A stretch of DNA of 64,000 nucleotides from Desulfovibrio porci (GCF_009696265.1 NZ_VUMH01000012.1:43457-107456), one strand, 5' to 3'; positions 25,897 through 35,714 are shown, numbered from the stretch's first letter. The notes: generated by a model not told the origin, from the sequence alone. Translations and numbers: made by a program.

Positions 25897-27279
25897 TTAC
25901 TTGGCAGCGACCTTGCCGGAGAGCATCTTGTGCTCGCCGGTCAGGCTGCGCAGGAAGGCCACGATCAGATCGCGGTCGCTCTGGGGCACGTCCAGACCGG
26001 CGCAGTAGACGCCCATGATCCGCACGGCCTCATCCAGCGTATCCACAGTGCCGTCATGCAGGTACGGGCCGGTCAGCTCGATGTTGCGCAGGTTGGGCAC
26101 CTTGAAGCGGCGCATATCCATCTCGCTCTTGGTGTGGTTGTAGCGGCCCTTGTCCGAACCCAGCTCCTTGCCGCCGCGGTCGGCGAAGTAATCCTTCTTC
26201 AAGTCCATGTATTCGTAGGACTGGCCGCCCACGCTCTTGCCCACGTGGCAGGAGGCGCAGCGATAGGCCTTGAAGCGGGCATAGCCCTGCACTTCCTGAG
26301 CGCTGAGAGCCTTGTCGTCGCCGCGCAGCCACTTGTCGAAGCGGCTGTCCGGCGTGATCAGGGTCTTTTCATACTCGGCGATGGCGTCGGTGATGTTCTT
26401 GCCGCTCCAGCCGTCGGGGTAGACGGCCGTGAATTCAGCGGTCAGGGCCTCATCCCGGGACAGGCGGCCGATGATCTCCTCCCAGTTCTTGCTGCCCATC
26501 TCAATGGGGTTCATGGGCGGGCCGCCGGCCTGTTCCTGCAGGTCGGCCGCGCGGCCGTCCCAGAACTGGGCCAGATTGAAGGCCGCATTGAACACTGTGG
26601 GCGGGTTCACGTCGCCGAACTGCTTGCGCACGCCTTCGGAGAAACGCTGGTGGTCCGTGCCGCCCCGGTCGTAAAAGTGACACCCGGAGCAGGCCAGAGT
26701 GCTGTCCGTGGACAGGCGCTTGTCATTGAACAGCTTGTCGCCCAGGGCCACCTTTTTGGCGTCGGTCTTGATCATGCGCGGCAGGGGCTGCAAGGGTTCG
26801 TTGGCGTGTTTGGCCGCGGCGTCAGTGGCGTAGTGGGCTTTGCGCGAAATCTTCACCCATTCCAGGATATCCCTTTTCTCCTGATCCGAAAGGCGGCTGC
26901 CCCAATGCACCACTGCGAACTTGGCCGGGGGCATGGTGTCGTTGTTGATCACCCACTCCATCTTGGCCAGCACGGTTTCGCCGATGGGCTTGCCCTTGTT
27001 CTGGATCAGCTCCACATTCAGATCCATGGCGCGGATGCCGTCGCGATAGTCCTTTTCAATGATCTGGCGGATGCCGGGCACCTTGGCATAGAAGGGCAGA
27101 TCATAGCCCTGGGTGTGACAGGCCATGCATTTGTCCTGCACCACCTTCGAAACCTTGGCAAACTTGGCCATGGACGGCATGCCCCCCGGCGCCGTCTCAC
27201 CGGCGGACGCGGCCAGCGCGGGCCCGCTCAACAGCGCGACCATCCCCAAAGCGGCCGCTGCGACACAGGAAATCCTCAT
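25897..27279 (-). CDS. Tri-haem cytochrome c peroxidase family protein
   Basis: A 460-residue periplasmic protein with a signal peptide ending near ALAASA (residue 26). Three CXXCH haem sites: CMACH (51-55), CSGCH (197-201) and CASCH (341-345). Classical bacterial cytochrome c peroxidases have only the last two; an extra N-terminal haem domain occurs in quinol-peroxidase-type enzymes. The peroxidase core shows LGDKLFNDKRLS, FNLAQFWDGRAADLQ and NLRNIELTGPYLHDG. It probably reduces hydrogen peroxide in the periplasm. The ATG at 27279 is chosen because GGGAGG is 7 nt upstream. Convergent to the SUKH gene. Confidence 0.9.
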   Translation of the reverse strand: MRISCVAAAALGMVALLSGPALAASAGETAPGGMPSMAKFAKVSKVVQDKCMACHTQGYDLPFYAKVPGIRQIIEKDYRDGIRAMDLNVELIQNKGKPIGETVLAKMEWVINNDTMPPAKFAVVHWGSRLSDQEKRDILEWVKISRKAHYATDAAAKHANEPLQPLPRMIKTDAKKVALGDKLFNDKRLSTDSTLACSGCHFYDRGGTDHQRFSEGVRKQFGDVNPPTVFNAAFNLAQFWDGRAADLQEQAGGPPMNPIEMGSKNWEEIIGRLSRDEALTAEFTAVYPDGWSGKNITDAIAEYEKTLITPDSRFDKWLRGDDKALSAQEVQGYARFKAYRCASCHVGKSVGGQSYEYMDLKKDYFADRGGKELGSDKGRYNHTKSEMDMRRFKVPNLRNIELTGPYLHDGTVDTLDEAVRIMGVYCAGLDVPQSDRDLIVAFLRSLTGEHKMLSGKVAAK

Positions 27280-27796
27280 ACCCATTCCTCCCTGTTGGTG
27301 TGGGTGTACATTTGTGTCCATATTCACAATCCTGTCTCCTTTGTCAAGAAAAATTATCAATACTAAATAGGCCAAAAAAATCAGCCGGGTACAACGCGGG
27401 GTGCAACCTGCCCAATGCCGACGCGTACCGGCAAAGGCCTGACTGTCTGTCCGCGCTTGTTCCCGTCATTCAAAAAAATTTTAAACTCCCATCCGTTACC
27501 GTCCCATTCCCCAAAAAGGGCTTCATTGGGGCCTGCGGCGGATGCTTTCCGTCATGTCAGAGAAAAAAAATAAAAAAAAATTCCATCTCGAAAAAATTTA
27601 ACAGGCTGATTTTATGGTAAAAATTTTTTTACGGCATTTTTACAGCCCTAAAGAGTAAAAATTTTTGCACGAATAGACTTGCAATGCACGCGGGGATTTC
27701 TTAAATTCTGATCGCGGCGGGAAACCGCCCCACAGGCGTTTCCGTTACGACAACCCGTTCCCCATCATAGGGGAGCAAAAGAAAGGAAGGTTAACC
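27280..27796. other. AT-rich intergenic region upstream of the porin gene
   Basis: No gene is supported. The segment 27470-27710 is strikingly AT-rich for this genome and contains homopolymer A and T runs. It holds the porin promoter (27679-27707) and must also contain the divergent peroxidase promoter near 27300-27350. Confidence 0.6.
27679..27707 (+). promoter_or_regulatory. Promoter of the porin gene
   Basis: TTGCAA (27679-27684), a 17-bp spacer and TAAATT (27702-27707). It lies 90 bp upstream of the porin ATG, which has an AAAGGAAGG ribosome site. Confidence 0.6.
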
Positions 27797-29326
27797 ATGA
27801 AAAAGATCGCTACGCTTCTGTTGGCGGCGGGCTTGGTGTTCGGTGTTGCCACCGGCGCCAGCGCCATTGATTTCAAGGCCAAAGGCCAGTGGATCATGAG
27901 CTTTGACTATGGCCAGAACGGCAATTTTACCGGCGGTAAGGGCCAGACCGGCTACAACAACAAGGAAGACGACTTCGAAGCCCGTCAGCGCGTGCGTTTG
28001 CAGTTGGACGCCGTGGCCTCCGAATCCCTGTCCGGCACCGTGTACTTTGAAATCGGCGAACAGCTCTGGGGCAAGGCCGGCGACCGCAATGGCGGCGCGC
28101 TGGGCGCTGACGGCGCCAGCGTGGTTAAAGTGAAGCGCGCTTACATTGACTGGATGGTGCCGCAGACCGACCTGAAGTTCCGCATGGGTATTCAGGGCGT
28201 GGAACTGCCCAGCTTCACCACCGGCAGCACCGTGCTCAACGACGACGTGGCCGGCGTCACCGCCAGCTACCAGTTCAACGAAAACGTGGGAGTGACCGCC
28301 CTGTGGGCTCGTCCCTTCAACGACAACTCCGATTGGCGCCGTGGTAATCACCAGTATAGCAGCTACATGGACAACATGGACGCTTTCGCCCTGCTGGTGC
28401 CCCTGTCCTTTGAAGGCGTGAAAGTGACCCCGTGGGGCATGTATTCCGCCATCGGCCCGAACACCTTCCGTCAGGGCGACAACTTCCTGGCCGGTCCTTG
28501 GGGCACCGGCAGCTATGCCAAGGCCGGTCTGGTGCCTGTGGGCGGCGCCCTGCACAAGAATGGTTCCTCCGCTCTGAACGCCCGCAAGCTGAGCTCCTAC
28601 GGCGAAGCTTGGTGGGGCGGCCTGACCGGTGAAGTGACCGCCTTTGATCCCTTCCGTTTCGCTTGGGATTTCAACTACGGTTCCGTGACTTGGGAAGACG
28701 ACGGCCGCATGAACCGTCAGGGCTGGTTGGCTTCTCTGCTCTTTGAATACAAGCTGGATTGGGCCACCCCCGGTCTGTACGGCTGGTACGGCTCCGGTGA
28801 CGACAGCAACCCGGCCAACGGTTCCGAACGCATGCCCACCCTCAGCGCCAACAACACCAACAGATTCTCCAACTTCGCCTTTGACGGCGATCCCTACATC
28901 GCCCGCAACGGCGCCATCGGCCACGGCATGGGCGGCACTTGGGGCATCGGCGCGCGCTTGAAGGACATGAGCTTTGTGGAAGACCTCAAGCACACCCTGC
29001 GCGTGAACTACATCGGCGGCACCAACAGCCCGACCATGGCCAAGAAGCTGTCCCTCAACGGCCTGTACGCCAACAGCGGTGGCGTCGATGGCGTTGCGGG
29101 CATGGAAGCCATGTACCTGACCACCCAGGACAGCGCCCTGGAAATCGGTCTGACCAACACCTATCAGATGTACGAAAACTTCGTCATCAATGTGGAAGCC
29201 GACTACATCGCCCTCTGGCTCGACAACAGCAAGTCCGTGTGGGGCAGCAGGCATAAGCAGGGTCTGGGCGTTCCTGAGACCCGCGACGCCTGGAATGTGA
29301 ATGCCAGCTTCGTGTACTCCTTCTAA
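27797..29326 (+). CDS. Desulfovibrio-type outer membrane homotrimeric porin
   Basis: A 509-residue beta-barrel protein with a signal peptide (MKKIATLLLAAGLVFGVATGASA) and a C-terminal phenylalanine (ASFVYSF), the outer membrane assembly signal. It alternates aromatic and glycine residues throughout and contains an early FKAKGQWIMSFDY strand and many polar loops. It matches the major porin family of Desulfovibrio, which lets small solutes such as sulfate and organic acids enter the periplasm. The strong promoter, strong ribosome site and terminator suggest high expression. Confidence 0.9.
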   Translation: MKKIATLLLAAGLVFGVATGASAIDFKAKGQWIMSFDYGQNGNFTGGKGQTGYNNKEDDFEARQRVRLQLDAVASESLSGTVYFEIGEQLWGKAGDRNGGALGADGASVVKVKRAYIDWMVPQTDLKFRMGIQGVELPSFTTGSTVLNDDVAGVTASYQFNENVGVTALWARPFNDNSDWRRGNHQYSSYMDNMDAFALLVPLSFEGVKVTPWGMYSAIGPNTFRQGDNFLAGPWGTGSYAKAGLVPVGGALHKNGSSALNARKLSSYGEAWWGGLTGEVTAFDPFRFAWDFNYGSVTWEDDGRMNRQGWLASLLFEYKLDWATPGLYGWYGSGDDSNPANGSERMPTLSANNTNRFSNFAFDGDPYIARNGAIGHGMGGTWGIGARLKDMSFVEDLKHTLRVNYIGGTNSPTMAKKLSLNGLYANSGGVDGVAGMEAMYLTTQDSALEIGLTNTYQMYENFVINVEADYIALWLDNSKSVWGSRHKQGLGVPETRDAWNVNASFVYSF

Positions 29327-29351
29327 TCCACTCATTCAGTCTGGTTTATGC

Positions 29352-29380
29352 AAAGGGGAGCCGCAAGGCTCCCCTTTTTG
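29352..29380 (+). terminator. Terminator of the porin gene
   Basis: AAAGGGGAGCC and GGCTCCCCTTT arms around GCAA, followed by TT. Confidence 0.9.
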
Positions 29381-29482
29381 CGTCCTGCGTCGGGAAAAAG
29401 AAGCGGGACAGAGCGACATGCTTCGTCTTCAGGCTCAGCGCCGGGACTTGGCAGGCCCGCGCCCTTCCGGTACAACCAAAGC

Positions 29483-31411
29483 GTGCAGAAACCCGACCCC
29501 TCCACCATACCGCTCACGCCCGGCGTGTATCTGTACAAGGACAGCCGGGGCCGCATCATCTATGTGGGCAAGGCCCGCATTCTGCGGCGGCGCGTGCTCT
29601 CGTATTTCCGTCCTGACGGCCTGCCCGCCAAAACCAGGGCCATGCTGGCCCATGCGGTCAGCCTGGACTATCTGAGCACCACCACGGAAAAAGAGGCTTT
29701 GCTGCTGGAAGCGAGCCTGATCAAGAAGCACCGGCCGCACTACAATATCGTGCTGCGCGACGACAAGCAGTACGTCCTCTTCCGGCTCAACCTCAAGCAT
29801 CCTTTTCCGCGTCTGGAGATCGTGCGCCGGGCCCGGCGCGACGGCGCGCGCTATTACGGGCCATTCACCTCGGCACTTTCCGCACGGGAAACCTGGAAGC
29901 TGATCCACCGCGCCTTCGCCTTGCGCCGTTGTTCGGACCGGGCCATGAAAAATCGTGTGCGCCCCTGCCTGTACCACCATATGGGCCAGTGTCCGGCCCC
30001 CTGCATGGAGCTGATCACGCCCGCAGCCTACCATGAAGCGGTGCACAAGGTCTGTGAGCTGCTGCAAGGCCGCGCCGAGTCCCTGCTGTGCGGCCTGCGC
30101 GAGGAGATGGAGCGGGCCGCCGCGGAGCTTGAATTTGAAAAGGCGGCAACCCTGCGCGACCAGATCCGCGCCGTGGAGCGTACCGTGGAACGGCAGGCCG
30201 CCGTCCTGCCCGGCGGCGGCGACATGGACGCGGTGGGCCTTTTCCCGGCGGACAAGGGGCTGGCTCTGGGCATCGTCTTTGTGCGCGGCGGGGCGGTCAC
30301 CGACGGCCGGGCCTTTTACTGGCCGGGGCTGACCTTTGAGGACGCGCCGGAACTTCTGAGTTCTTTTGTGAGCCAGTACTACAGCCAGGCCACCCCGCCG
30401 CCGCGCGTGCTGCTGCCCTGGCTGCCGCCGGAACTGGAATGGGAAGGAGACGGCACGGAAGAAGCGGAAAGTCTCGCGCCGGAGACGCCGGCGCGCGCCG
30501 CCCACACGCCTGCGGAAGAGGGAGCCGTCCCCGAAGAGGCCACGGACGGCAAGGCCCTGCTGGAACAGGCTCTGGCGGACCGCCGGGGCGGACCGGTGCG
30601 CATTGTGGCGCCGCAGAATGCGGCGGACAATCAGCTTATCGACCTGGCCCAGGCCAACGCCCGTGAAGAGGCGCGCCGCCGCAAGAGTCAGGACGGGCAG
30701 TCCATTCTGGAACGCCTGGCGAAAGCCCTGCATCTGGCCGCGCCGCCGCAGCGCATTGAATGCGTGGACGTTTCCCATACCGGCGGCCGCCAGACCAGAG
30801 TGGGTCTGGTGGTCTTCACGGACGGGCAGCCCAGCCGCCCGGACTACCGGACCTATGCCATGCCGGACAGCGGCGACGACTACGCCACCCTGCACGCCTG
30901 GGTGGCGCGACGGCTGGAGAGCGGCCCGCCCTGGCCCGACCTTCTGCTGATCGACGGCGGCCGGGGACAGTTGGCTGTTGTGGAGCGCGCCCTGGCCGAA
31001 GCGGGTCAGACAGGGCTGTTCAGGCTGGCGGCCATTGCCAAGGCCCGCGACGAGCGCGGCCAGGCCGACCGCCGGGCGGGTAACGTGGCGGACCGGATTT
31101 TTGTGCCGGGCCGGGCCAATCCCCTGCCCTTGCGCGAAGGCGGCCCGGAATTGCTCTTTTTACAGAATGTGCGCGACGCCACCCACCGTTTCGCCATCGG
31201 CCGCCACCGCCGGGCGCGCCAGGGGGCCGCGCTTTCCGGCGAACTCATGCGCCTGCCGGGCATTGGTCCGGCCACGGCGCGGCTGCTCTGGGAAAAATTC
31301 GGCAGCGTGGAAGCCATGCGCGCGGCGGGCCTGGAGGAACTGCGCGCCCTGCCCGGCATCGGCCCGGCCAAGGCGGCGCTGTTGAAGGAAAAACTGGGCA
31401 AGCTGAGCTGA
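29483..31411 (+). CDS. uvrC: Excinuclease ABC subunit C
   Basis: The nuclease that makes both incisions in nucleotide excision repair. An N-terminal GIY-YIG domain (PGVYLYKDSRGRIIYVGKAR) is followed by the UVR domain (LEFEKAATLRDQIRAVE, around residue 215), the C-terminal RNase H-like nuclease (CVDVSHTGGR, LLIDGGRGQL) and two helix-hairpin-helix motifs (LPGIGPATARLL, LPGIGPAKAALL). The frame is open from 29348, but that start lies in the porin terminator; GTG 29483 gives a family-like N-terminus (642 residues). A variable low-complexity insert of about 50 residues lies near residues 315-365. Confidence 0.93.
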   Translation: MQKPDPSTIPLTPGVYLYKDSRGRIIYVGKARILRRRVLSYFRPDGLPAKTRAMLAHAVSLDYLSTTTEKEALLLEASLIKKHRPHYNIVLRDDKQYVLFRLNLKHPFPRLEIVRRARRDGARYYGPFTSALSARETWKLIHRAFALRRCSDRAMKNRVRPCLYHHMGQCPAPCMELITPAAYHEAVHKVCELLQGRAESLLCGLREEMERAAAELEFEKAATLRDQIRAVERTVERQAAVLPGGGDMDAVGLFPADKGLALGIVFVRGGAVTDGRAFYWPGLTFEDAPELLSSFVSQYYSQATPPPRVLLPWLPPELEWEGDGTEEAESLAPETPARAAHTPAEEGAVPEEATDGKALLEQALADRRGGPVRIVAPQNAADNQLIDLAQANAREEARRRKSQDGQSILERLAKALHLAAPPQRIECVDVSHTGGRQTRVGLVVFTDGQPSRPDYRTYAMPDSGDDYATLHAWVARRLESGPPWPDLLLIDGGRGQLAVVERALAEAGQTGLFRLAAIAKARDERGQADRRAGNVADRIFVPGRANPLPLREGGPELLFLQNVRDATHRFAIGRHRRARQGAALSGELMRLPGIGPATARLLWEKFGSVEAMRAAGLEELRALPGIGPAKAALLKEKLGKLS

Positions 31412-31544
31412 CGGCCCTGCCGCCCCGTAAAAACATCCGGCCCGAAACTCCTGGCCCGAACATCCTGAACTCGTCTGACAGAACAAGGCGCGCAGCACCC
31501 GGTCACCTCCAACAGCGTCTGTTCCATGAAGACGTTTGCGGGAA

Positions 31545-32141
31545 TCAGCTTTCCCGCGCGGCCTCCGAGGCATATGCTTTTCTGATGGCATTTCCCAGTG
31601 AAGCATACTCACACGGCGCGACCTTGCACGCGGAAACCAAACTGTTCAGACGTACTGTTTTCTGCCTCCCGAAAACACTATTGAGAGTTTTCGTCGCAAG
31701 CACATAAAACTCCCATTGGCTCAAATCCAATGGATGTATGGTCTGCTGATCCTTATGCTTCAAAACGCAAAAAACATAGACATCAGCCTGGCGTTTTTTC
31801 TCTTTTTCTCTTCCATCCCCGCCCCGTGTTTCAGGAATATTAAAAACAATGGTTGAAAGCTTCTCTTGTGCCCATGACTGAATATATGCGGAGGTTTTAA
31901 CTTCAATTTTTATCCCCTCGGAGGAGAGGATATCAAAGCTCTCCCACGTGGAGCTGGTTTCCATATCACAGCCGATGGCCATCGCCACGATATATTCGGC
32001 GAGCTTCCCCCGTTCAGTATTGCCGACGAGGTCGGAGAAGGCCCAGATCCAGAAATCCTGAAGCGTGCGCTTCGGCTCCAAGCCCACAAAGACTTCTCTG
32101 CCGCTCTTGGGTCTGACTTTCATTGCGGGAAAACCGGACAT
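31545..32141 (-). CDS. Predicted PD-(D/E)XK nuclease-fold protein
   Basis: A 198-residue protein of unknown function. The block SFDILSSEGIKIEVKTSAYIQSW (about residues 65-87) has the D-(X)n-E-X-K pattern of restriction-endonuclease-like folds. It is preceded by GKLAEYIVAMAIG, where the Glu is typical of the first helix, and followed by QADVYVFCVL and WEFYVLATKTL strands. ATG 32141 has AAGGTGGAG upstream. It stands alone, without a methylase or helicase neighbour, between uvrC and manB-like genes. It could be a solitary defence or repair nuclease; catalytic activity is untested. Confidence 0.7.
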   Translation of the reverse strand: MSGFPAMKVRPKSGREVFVGLEPKRTLQDFWIWAFSDLVGNTERGKLAEYIVAMAIGCDMETSSTWESFDILSSEGIKIEVKTSAYIQSWAQEKLSTIVFNIPETRGGDGREKEKKRQADVYVFCVLKHKDQQTIHPLDLSQWEFYVLATKTLNSVFGRQKTVRLNSLVSACKVAPCEYASLGNAIRKAYASEAARES

Positions 32142-32326
32142 GGCTCCACCTTGCAAAGATCAAAGGCTTGGTCCACAGGCGGCAAGTGCGCCGCATACTC
32201 AACTCATATATATCTTAGTAGCATAGTCGCCCGGCACGGTGAAGCCCGTGCGCATATCCCGCCCTTGACAATGCCGCCCTCTTCCACAAGCATGCGGAAA
32301 ACACCGCCATTGCCAGCGAGGACGCC

Positions 32327-33742
32327 ATGACCCACGATCTTTCCTGTTTCAAAGCCTACGACATCCGGGGCCGCGTGCCGGACGCCCTCAATCCTGACCT
32401 GGCCCGCGCTCTGGGGCGGGCCGTGGCCGAAGCGCAGGGCGCGCGCGACGTGGTGATGGGGCGCGACGCCCGGCTGAGCGGACCGGCCTTGCGCGACGCC
32501 CTGGCCGAAGGCTTGCTGGCCGCCGGGGCGCGGGTCACGGATCTGGGGCTCTGCGGCACGGAGGAAATCTACTATGCCGCCGCCAATCAGCCCTTTGACG
32601 CCGGGATCATGATCACCGGCAGCCACAATCCGGCGGACGAGAACGGCTTCAAGCTGGTCCGCGCCGGAGCTGTGCCGGTGAGCGGGGATTCCGGCCTGCA
32701 CGAGCTCAGGGATTGCGTGGCCCGCCTGCTTGAGAAGCGCACTCCGGAGGGAGCGGCGGCCACGGACGCGCTGAGCGGCGTGCGCCGGGCCTGTTTCAGG
32801 CCGGACTATCTGAACTGGCTGCTGGATTACAGCGGCGCGCGGGAATTACGCGGCCGGGCCGGAGTGGCCCGGCCCCTGAAAATCGTGGCCGACGCGGGCA
32901 ACGGCTGCGCCGGGCTGGTGCTGCGCGAACTGGCCCCGGCCCTGCCCTTTGATTTTGTCTGCCGCCAGATGGAGCCGGACGGACATTTCCCCAACGGCGT
33001 GCCCAACCCCCTGTTGCCGGAAAAACGCCGCGACACGGCCCAGGCCGTGCGTCAGGCCGGGGCTGACCTGGGCATCGCCTGGGACGGGGATTTTGACCGC
33101 TGCTTCTTTTACGACAACCAAGGGCGCTTCATCGAGGGCTATTATCTGATCGGCCTGCTGGCCGGGGAACTGCTGCGGCGCTTCCCCAGCGGCAAGATCA
33201 TCCATGACACGCGCGTCTACTGGAACACGCGCGAGATGGTCCTGGCCGCGGGAGGCACGCCGGTCATGGGCAAGACCGGCCACGCCTTCATGAAGGAAAG
33301 AATGCGCGCCGAGGACGCGGTTTACGGCGGCGAAATGAGCGCCCATCACTATTTCCGCGATTTCGCCTACTGCGACTCGGGCATGCTGCCCTGGCTGCTC
33401 ATCGCCGCGCTGCTCGGCCGCACGGGCGCGACCCTGGCCGAACTGGCGGCCGCGCGCATGGCCGCCTACCCTTGCAGCGGCGAGATCAACCGCCGCGTGG
33501 CCGACGCGCCCGGCCTGATGCGGAAAATCCGCGACCGTTATGCCAACGCGGCCCTGCACGAAGACCATCTGGACGGCGTCAATCTGGAATTCGCCCGCTG
33601 GCGCTTCAATCTGCGCATGTCCAATACCGAACCCCTGCTGCGCCTGAATGTGGAAAGCCGCGCCGATCCCGCCCTGCTGGAGGACAAGACCGGCGAACTG
33701 CTGGGCCTGATCGACGCCGAGGACGGCACGGCCCCGGCCTGA
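32327..33742 (+). CDS. Phosphomannomutase/phosphoglucomutase
   Basis: A 471-residue alpha-D-phosphohexomutase that interconverts hexose 1- and 6-phosphates for nucleotide-sugar synthesis. All four signature loops are seen: the phosphoserine loop TGSHNPADENG (around residue 98), the metal loop DGDFDRC, the sugar loop GEMSAHHYF and the C-terminal phosphate loop RMSNTEPLLR. This pattern fits the bifunctional ManB/AlgC type. GCGAGGA precedes the ATG. A gmhB remnant follows on the other strand, so a lipopolysaccharide-precursor role is plausible. Confidence 0.93.
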   Translation: MTHDLSCFKAYDIRGRVPDALNPDLARALGRAVAEAQGARDVVMGRDARLSGPALRDALAEGLLAAGARVTDLGLCGTEEIYYAAANQPFDAGIMITGSHNPADENGFKLVRAGAVPVSGDSGLHELRDCVARLLEKRTPEGAAATDALSGVRRACFRPDYLNWLLDYSGARELRGRAGVARPLKIVADAGNGCAGLVLRELAPALPFDFVCRQMEPDGHFPNGVPNPLLPEKRRDTAQAVRQAGADLGIAWDGDFDRCFFYDNQGRFIEGYYLIGLLAGELLRRFPSGKIIHDTRVYWNTREMVLAAGGTPVMGKTGHAFMKERMRAEDAVYGGEMSAHHYFRDFAYCDSGMLPWLLIAALLGRTGATLAELAAARMAAYPCSGEINRRVADAPGLMRKIRDRYANAALHEDHLDGVNLEFARWRFNLRMSNTEPLLRLNVESRADPALLEDKTGELLGLIDAEDGTAPA

Positions 33743-33755
33743 ACCGGACGGCTTT

Positions 33756-33984
33756 TTACGCCTCCCGCGCCAGAATATACACACAGGCGGCGGCCAGATC
33801 CGGCACTGTGGGCACCTCGGGCAGGCTTTCCCGCGCCTCAGCCGCTTCCCGCTCTCCCCAGCCCGAACGCAGCACGGCCCGGCAACCGGCGGCCAGGCCG
33901 GCCCGCGTGGTGCACGTAGCCCGTATCCAGATTGAGTGTGCCGTCACGGTCCAGAAAAATCGCGCGGCGCGTTGCGTTGCTCAT
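33756..33984 (-). pseudogene. Remnant of D,D-heptose 1,7-bisphosphate phosphatase (gmhB-like HAD)
   Basis: On the minus strand an ATG at 33984 begins [28 protein letters not shown], the HAD motif I of GmhB-type phosphatases. The reading then jumps, in a different frame, to the family C-terminus (GLAAGCRAVLRSGWGE, then VPDLAAACVYIL). The middle of the protein, roughly 110 residues, is deleted. Motifs II to IV are lost, so the product cannot be a phosphatase. The junction is near 33900-33910, in a GGCCGGCC-rich stretch. Confidence 0.75.
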
Positions 33985-34211
33985 GCCCCATGTTAGCCGC
34001 CCGGCCCATACGGGTAAAGCCCCGGCGCGGGCAGCCTTTCCTTCTTGCGCTCTCTTCCGGCGGGTCGCGGGCTTTACCGTTTCGCGCGGCATGGCATAAC
34101 ACGGCGGCGGCAGAGAGAATCAGACAAGAACGAGAGAGAATCGTCTCTATGCCGGGAAGGGGAAAACACCTATCCATAAGGCAGGAAAATTCCTTCTCAA
34201 GGAGCAGCGAA

Positions 34212-34622
34212 ATGACAAAGCACAGCATTCTCCGCAACGGCACGCAGCCTTCCGTCAAGGGGCCGGAGGCCTGGTTCACGGGCACGGTGCGCATTGACCC
34301 CCTGTTTCCGGCGCACGGGGCGTCGCGGGCCGCTGCCGCGTCCGTCACCTTCGAGCCGGGCGCGCGCACGGCCTGGCACACCCATCCGCTGGGGCAGGCC
34401 CTGATCATCACCTCCGGCCTGGGCCTGGTGCAGATTGAAGGCGGTCCCATTGAGGAAGTGCGCCCCGGCGACACGGTCTGGTTTCCGCCGCATGTCCGGC
34501 ACTGGCACGGCGCCGCGCCCCAGGTTGCCATGACCCATATTTCCGTGGCTGAGGAACTGGACGGCACGGCCGTGGACTGGCTGGAAAAGGTCAGCGACGT
34601 GCAGTATTCCGGGCAGGAATAA
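34212..34622 (+). CDS. Small cupin-domain protein
   Basis: A 136-residue single-domain cupin. The metal-binding motif 1 ([15 protein letters not shown]) and motif 2 ([16 protein letters not shown]) are complete, with three His candidates as metal ligands. This subgroup includes carboxymuconolactone-decarboxylase-associated cupins and manganese-dependent lyases; the substrate cannot be read from sequence. AAGGAG precedes ATG 34212. It is monocistronic by spacing. Confidence 0.85.
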   Translation: MTKHSILRNGTQPSVKGPEAWFTGTVRIDPLFPAHGASRAAAASVTFEPGARTAWHTHPLGQALIITSGLGLVQIEGGPIEEVRPGDTVWFPPHVRHWHGAAPQVAMTHISVAEELDGTAVDWLEKVSDVQYSGQE

Positions 34623-34772
34623 GGGAGACGCTCCGGGGCGGAACCGCCGGAGGACCTGGCCCACAGCGTCCCGGCGGATAAAAAAGATGCTTGCCGATGC
34701 GCGCGATCAGCGTCATGCTGGCGCGCATCGGCGCGCGTTCCTCCCGGGACGGCCCGCCGTGGAGAATCGGGC

Positions 34773-35714
34773 ATGGAATTGGGAACACATCTGAAGGGCC
34801 TTTTTCTGGCCCTGACCACGGTAATTTTCTGGGGTACGCTGCCCATTGCGCTCAAGCAGGTGGTGACCACGGTGGACCCCACAACCATCGTCTGGATACG
34901 CTTCAGCACGGGCGCGCTCTGGCTGTGGTTCTGGCTGCCCCGCAGGACGACGCGCCGCGCCCGGTCCGGTCTGTACAGCGGGCGCGTCGTTCTGCTGCTC
35001 GGCGTGGCGGCCGCCGGGCTGGGCGGCAATTTCGTGCTCTACAACGCCTCCGTGGCCTGCATGAGCGCTTCCGCCTGCCAGATCGTCGCGCAGGCCGGTC
35101 CCATGCTGCTCATGCTGGGCAGCGTCCTGGTGCTGGGCGAAGCCCTGCGCCGCGTGCAGGTGGCCGGGGTCGTGGTGCTGCTGCTCGGGCTGGGGCTTTT
35201 TTTCAACGAACGCCTGACCGAGCTGTTTCAGATCCGCGACGGCTACGGACTCGGCCTGGCGCTGGGCCTCACGGCCGCGGTGGTCTGGGCCGTCTACGGC
35301 CTGGCCCAGAGGATCTTGCTGCGCGAAATGGCTCCGCCCCGGATCATGCGCGTGCTCTACACCTGTTGCGCGCTGGCCCTGTTCCCCTTCGCCACGCCGA
35401 GCGCCCTGCTCCGTCTGGACACCGCGCAGAGCCTGTGCCTGGCCTACTGCTGCCTGAACACCCTGGTCGCTTACGGCGCGTTCAGCCGGGCCATGTCCTG
35501 CTGGAACACGGCCAAGGTCAGCGCCATCCTCACCCTGACGCCCCTGTTCACCCTGGCCTTCGCCCAGATCTTCCATCTGCTCGCGCCGAGCTTTTTTCCG
35601 GCCGACCCGCTGAACTGGCTGGGCTACGGCGGCGCGCTGGTGGTGGTCTGCGGGGCCGGACTCATCGCCGTGGGTCCATTGCTGCATCTTCCGGCTTTGC
35701 CGCACCGCCACTGA
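34773..35714 (+). CDS. EamA-family (DMT superfamily) permease
   Basis: A 313-residue membrane protein with ten predicted helices in two EamA repeats (about residues 8-140 and 155-300). Members export or import small metabolites such as amino acids, nucleosides or sugars; no substrate can be assigned. GGAGA precedes the ATG. A strong terminator follows. The gene just upstream is the cupin, 150 bp away, with no sign of a shared operon. Confidence 0.87.
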   Translation: MELGTHLKGLFLALTTVIFWGTLPIALKQVVTTVDPTTIVWIRFSTGALWLWFWLPRRTTRRARSGLYSGRVVLLLGVAAAGLGGNFVLYNASVACMSASACQIVAQAGPMLLMLGSVLVLGEALRRVQVAGVVVLLLGLGLFFNERLTELFQIRDGYGLGLALGLTAAVVWAVYGLAQRILLREMAPPRIMRVLYTCCALALFPFATPSALLRLDTAQSLCLAYCCLNTLVAYGAFSRAMSCWNTAKVSAILTLTPLFTLAFAQIFHLLAPSFFPADPLNWLGYGGALVVVCGAGLIAVGPLLHLPALPHRH

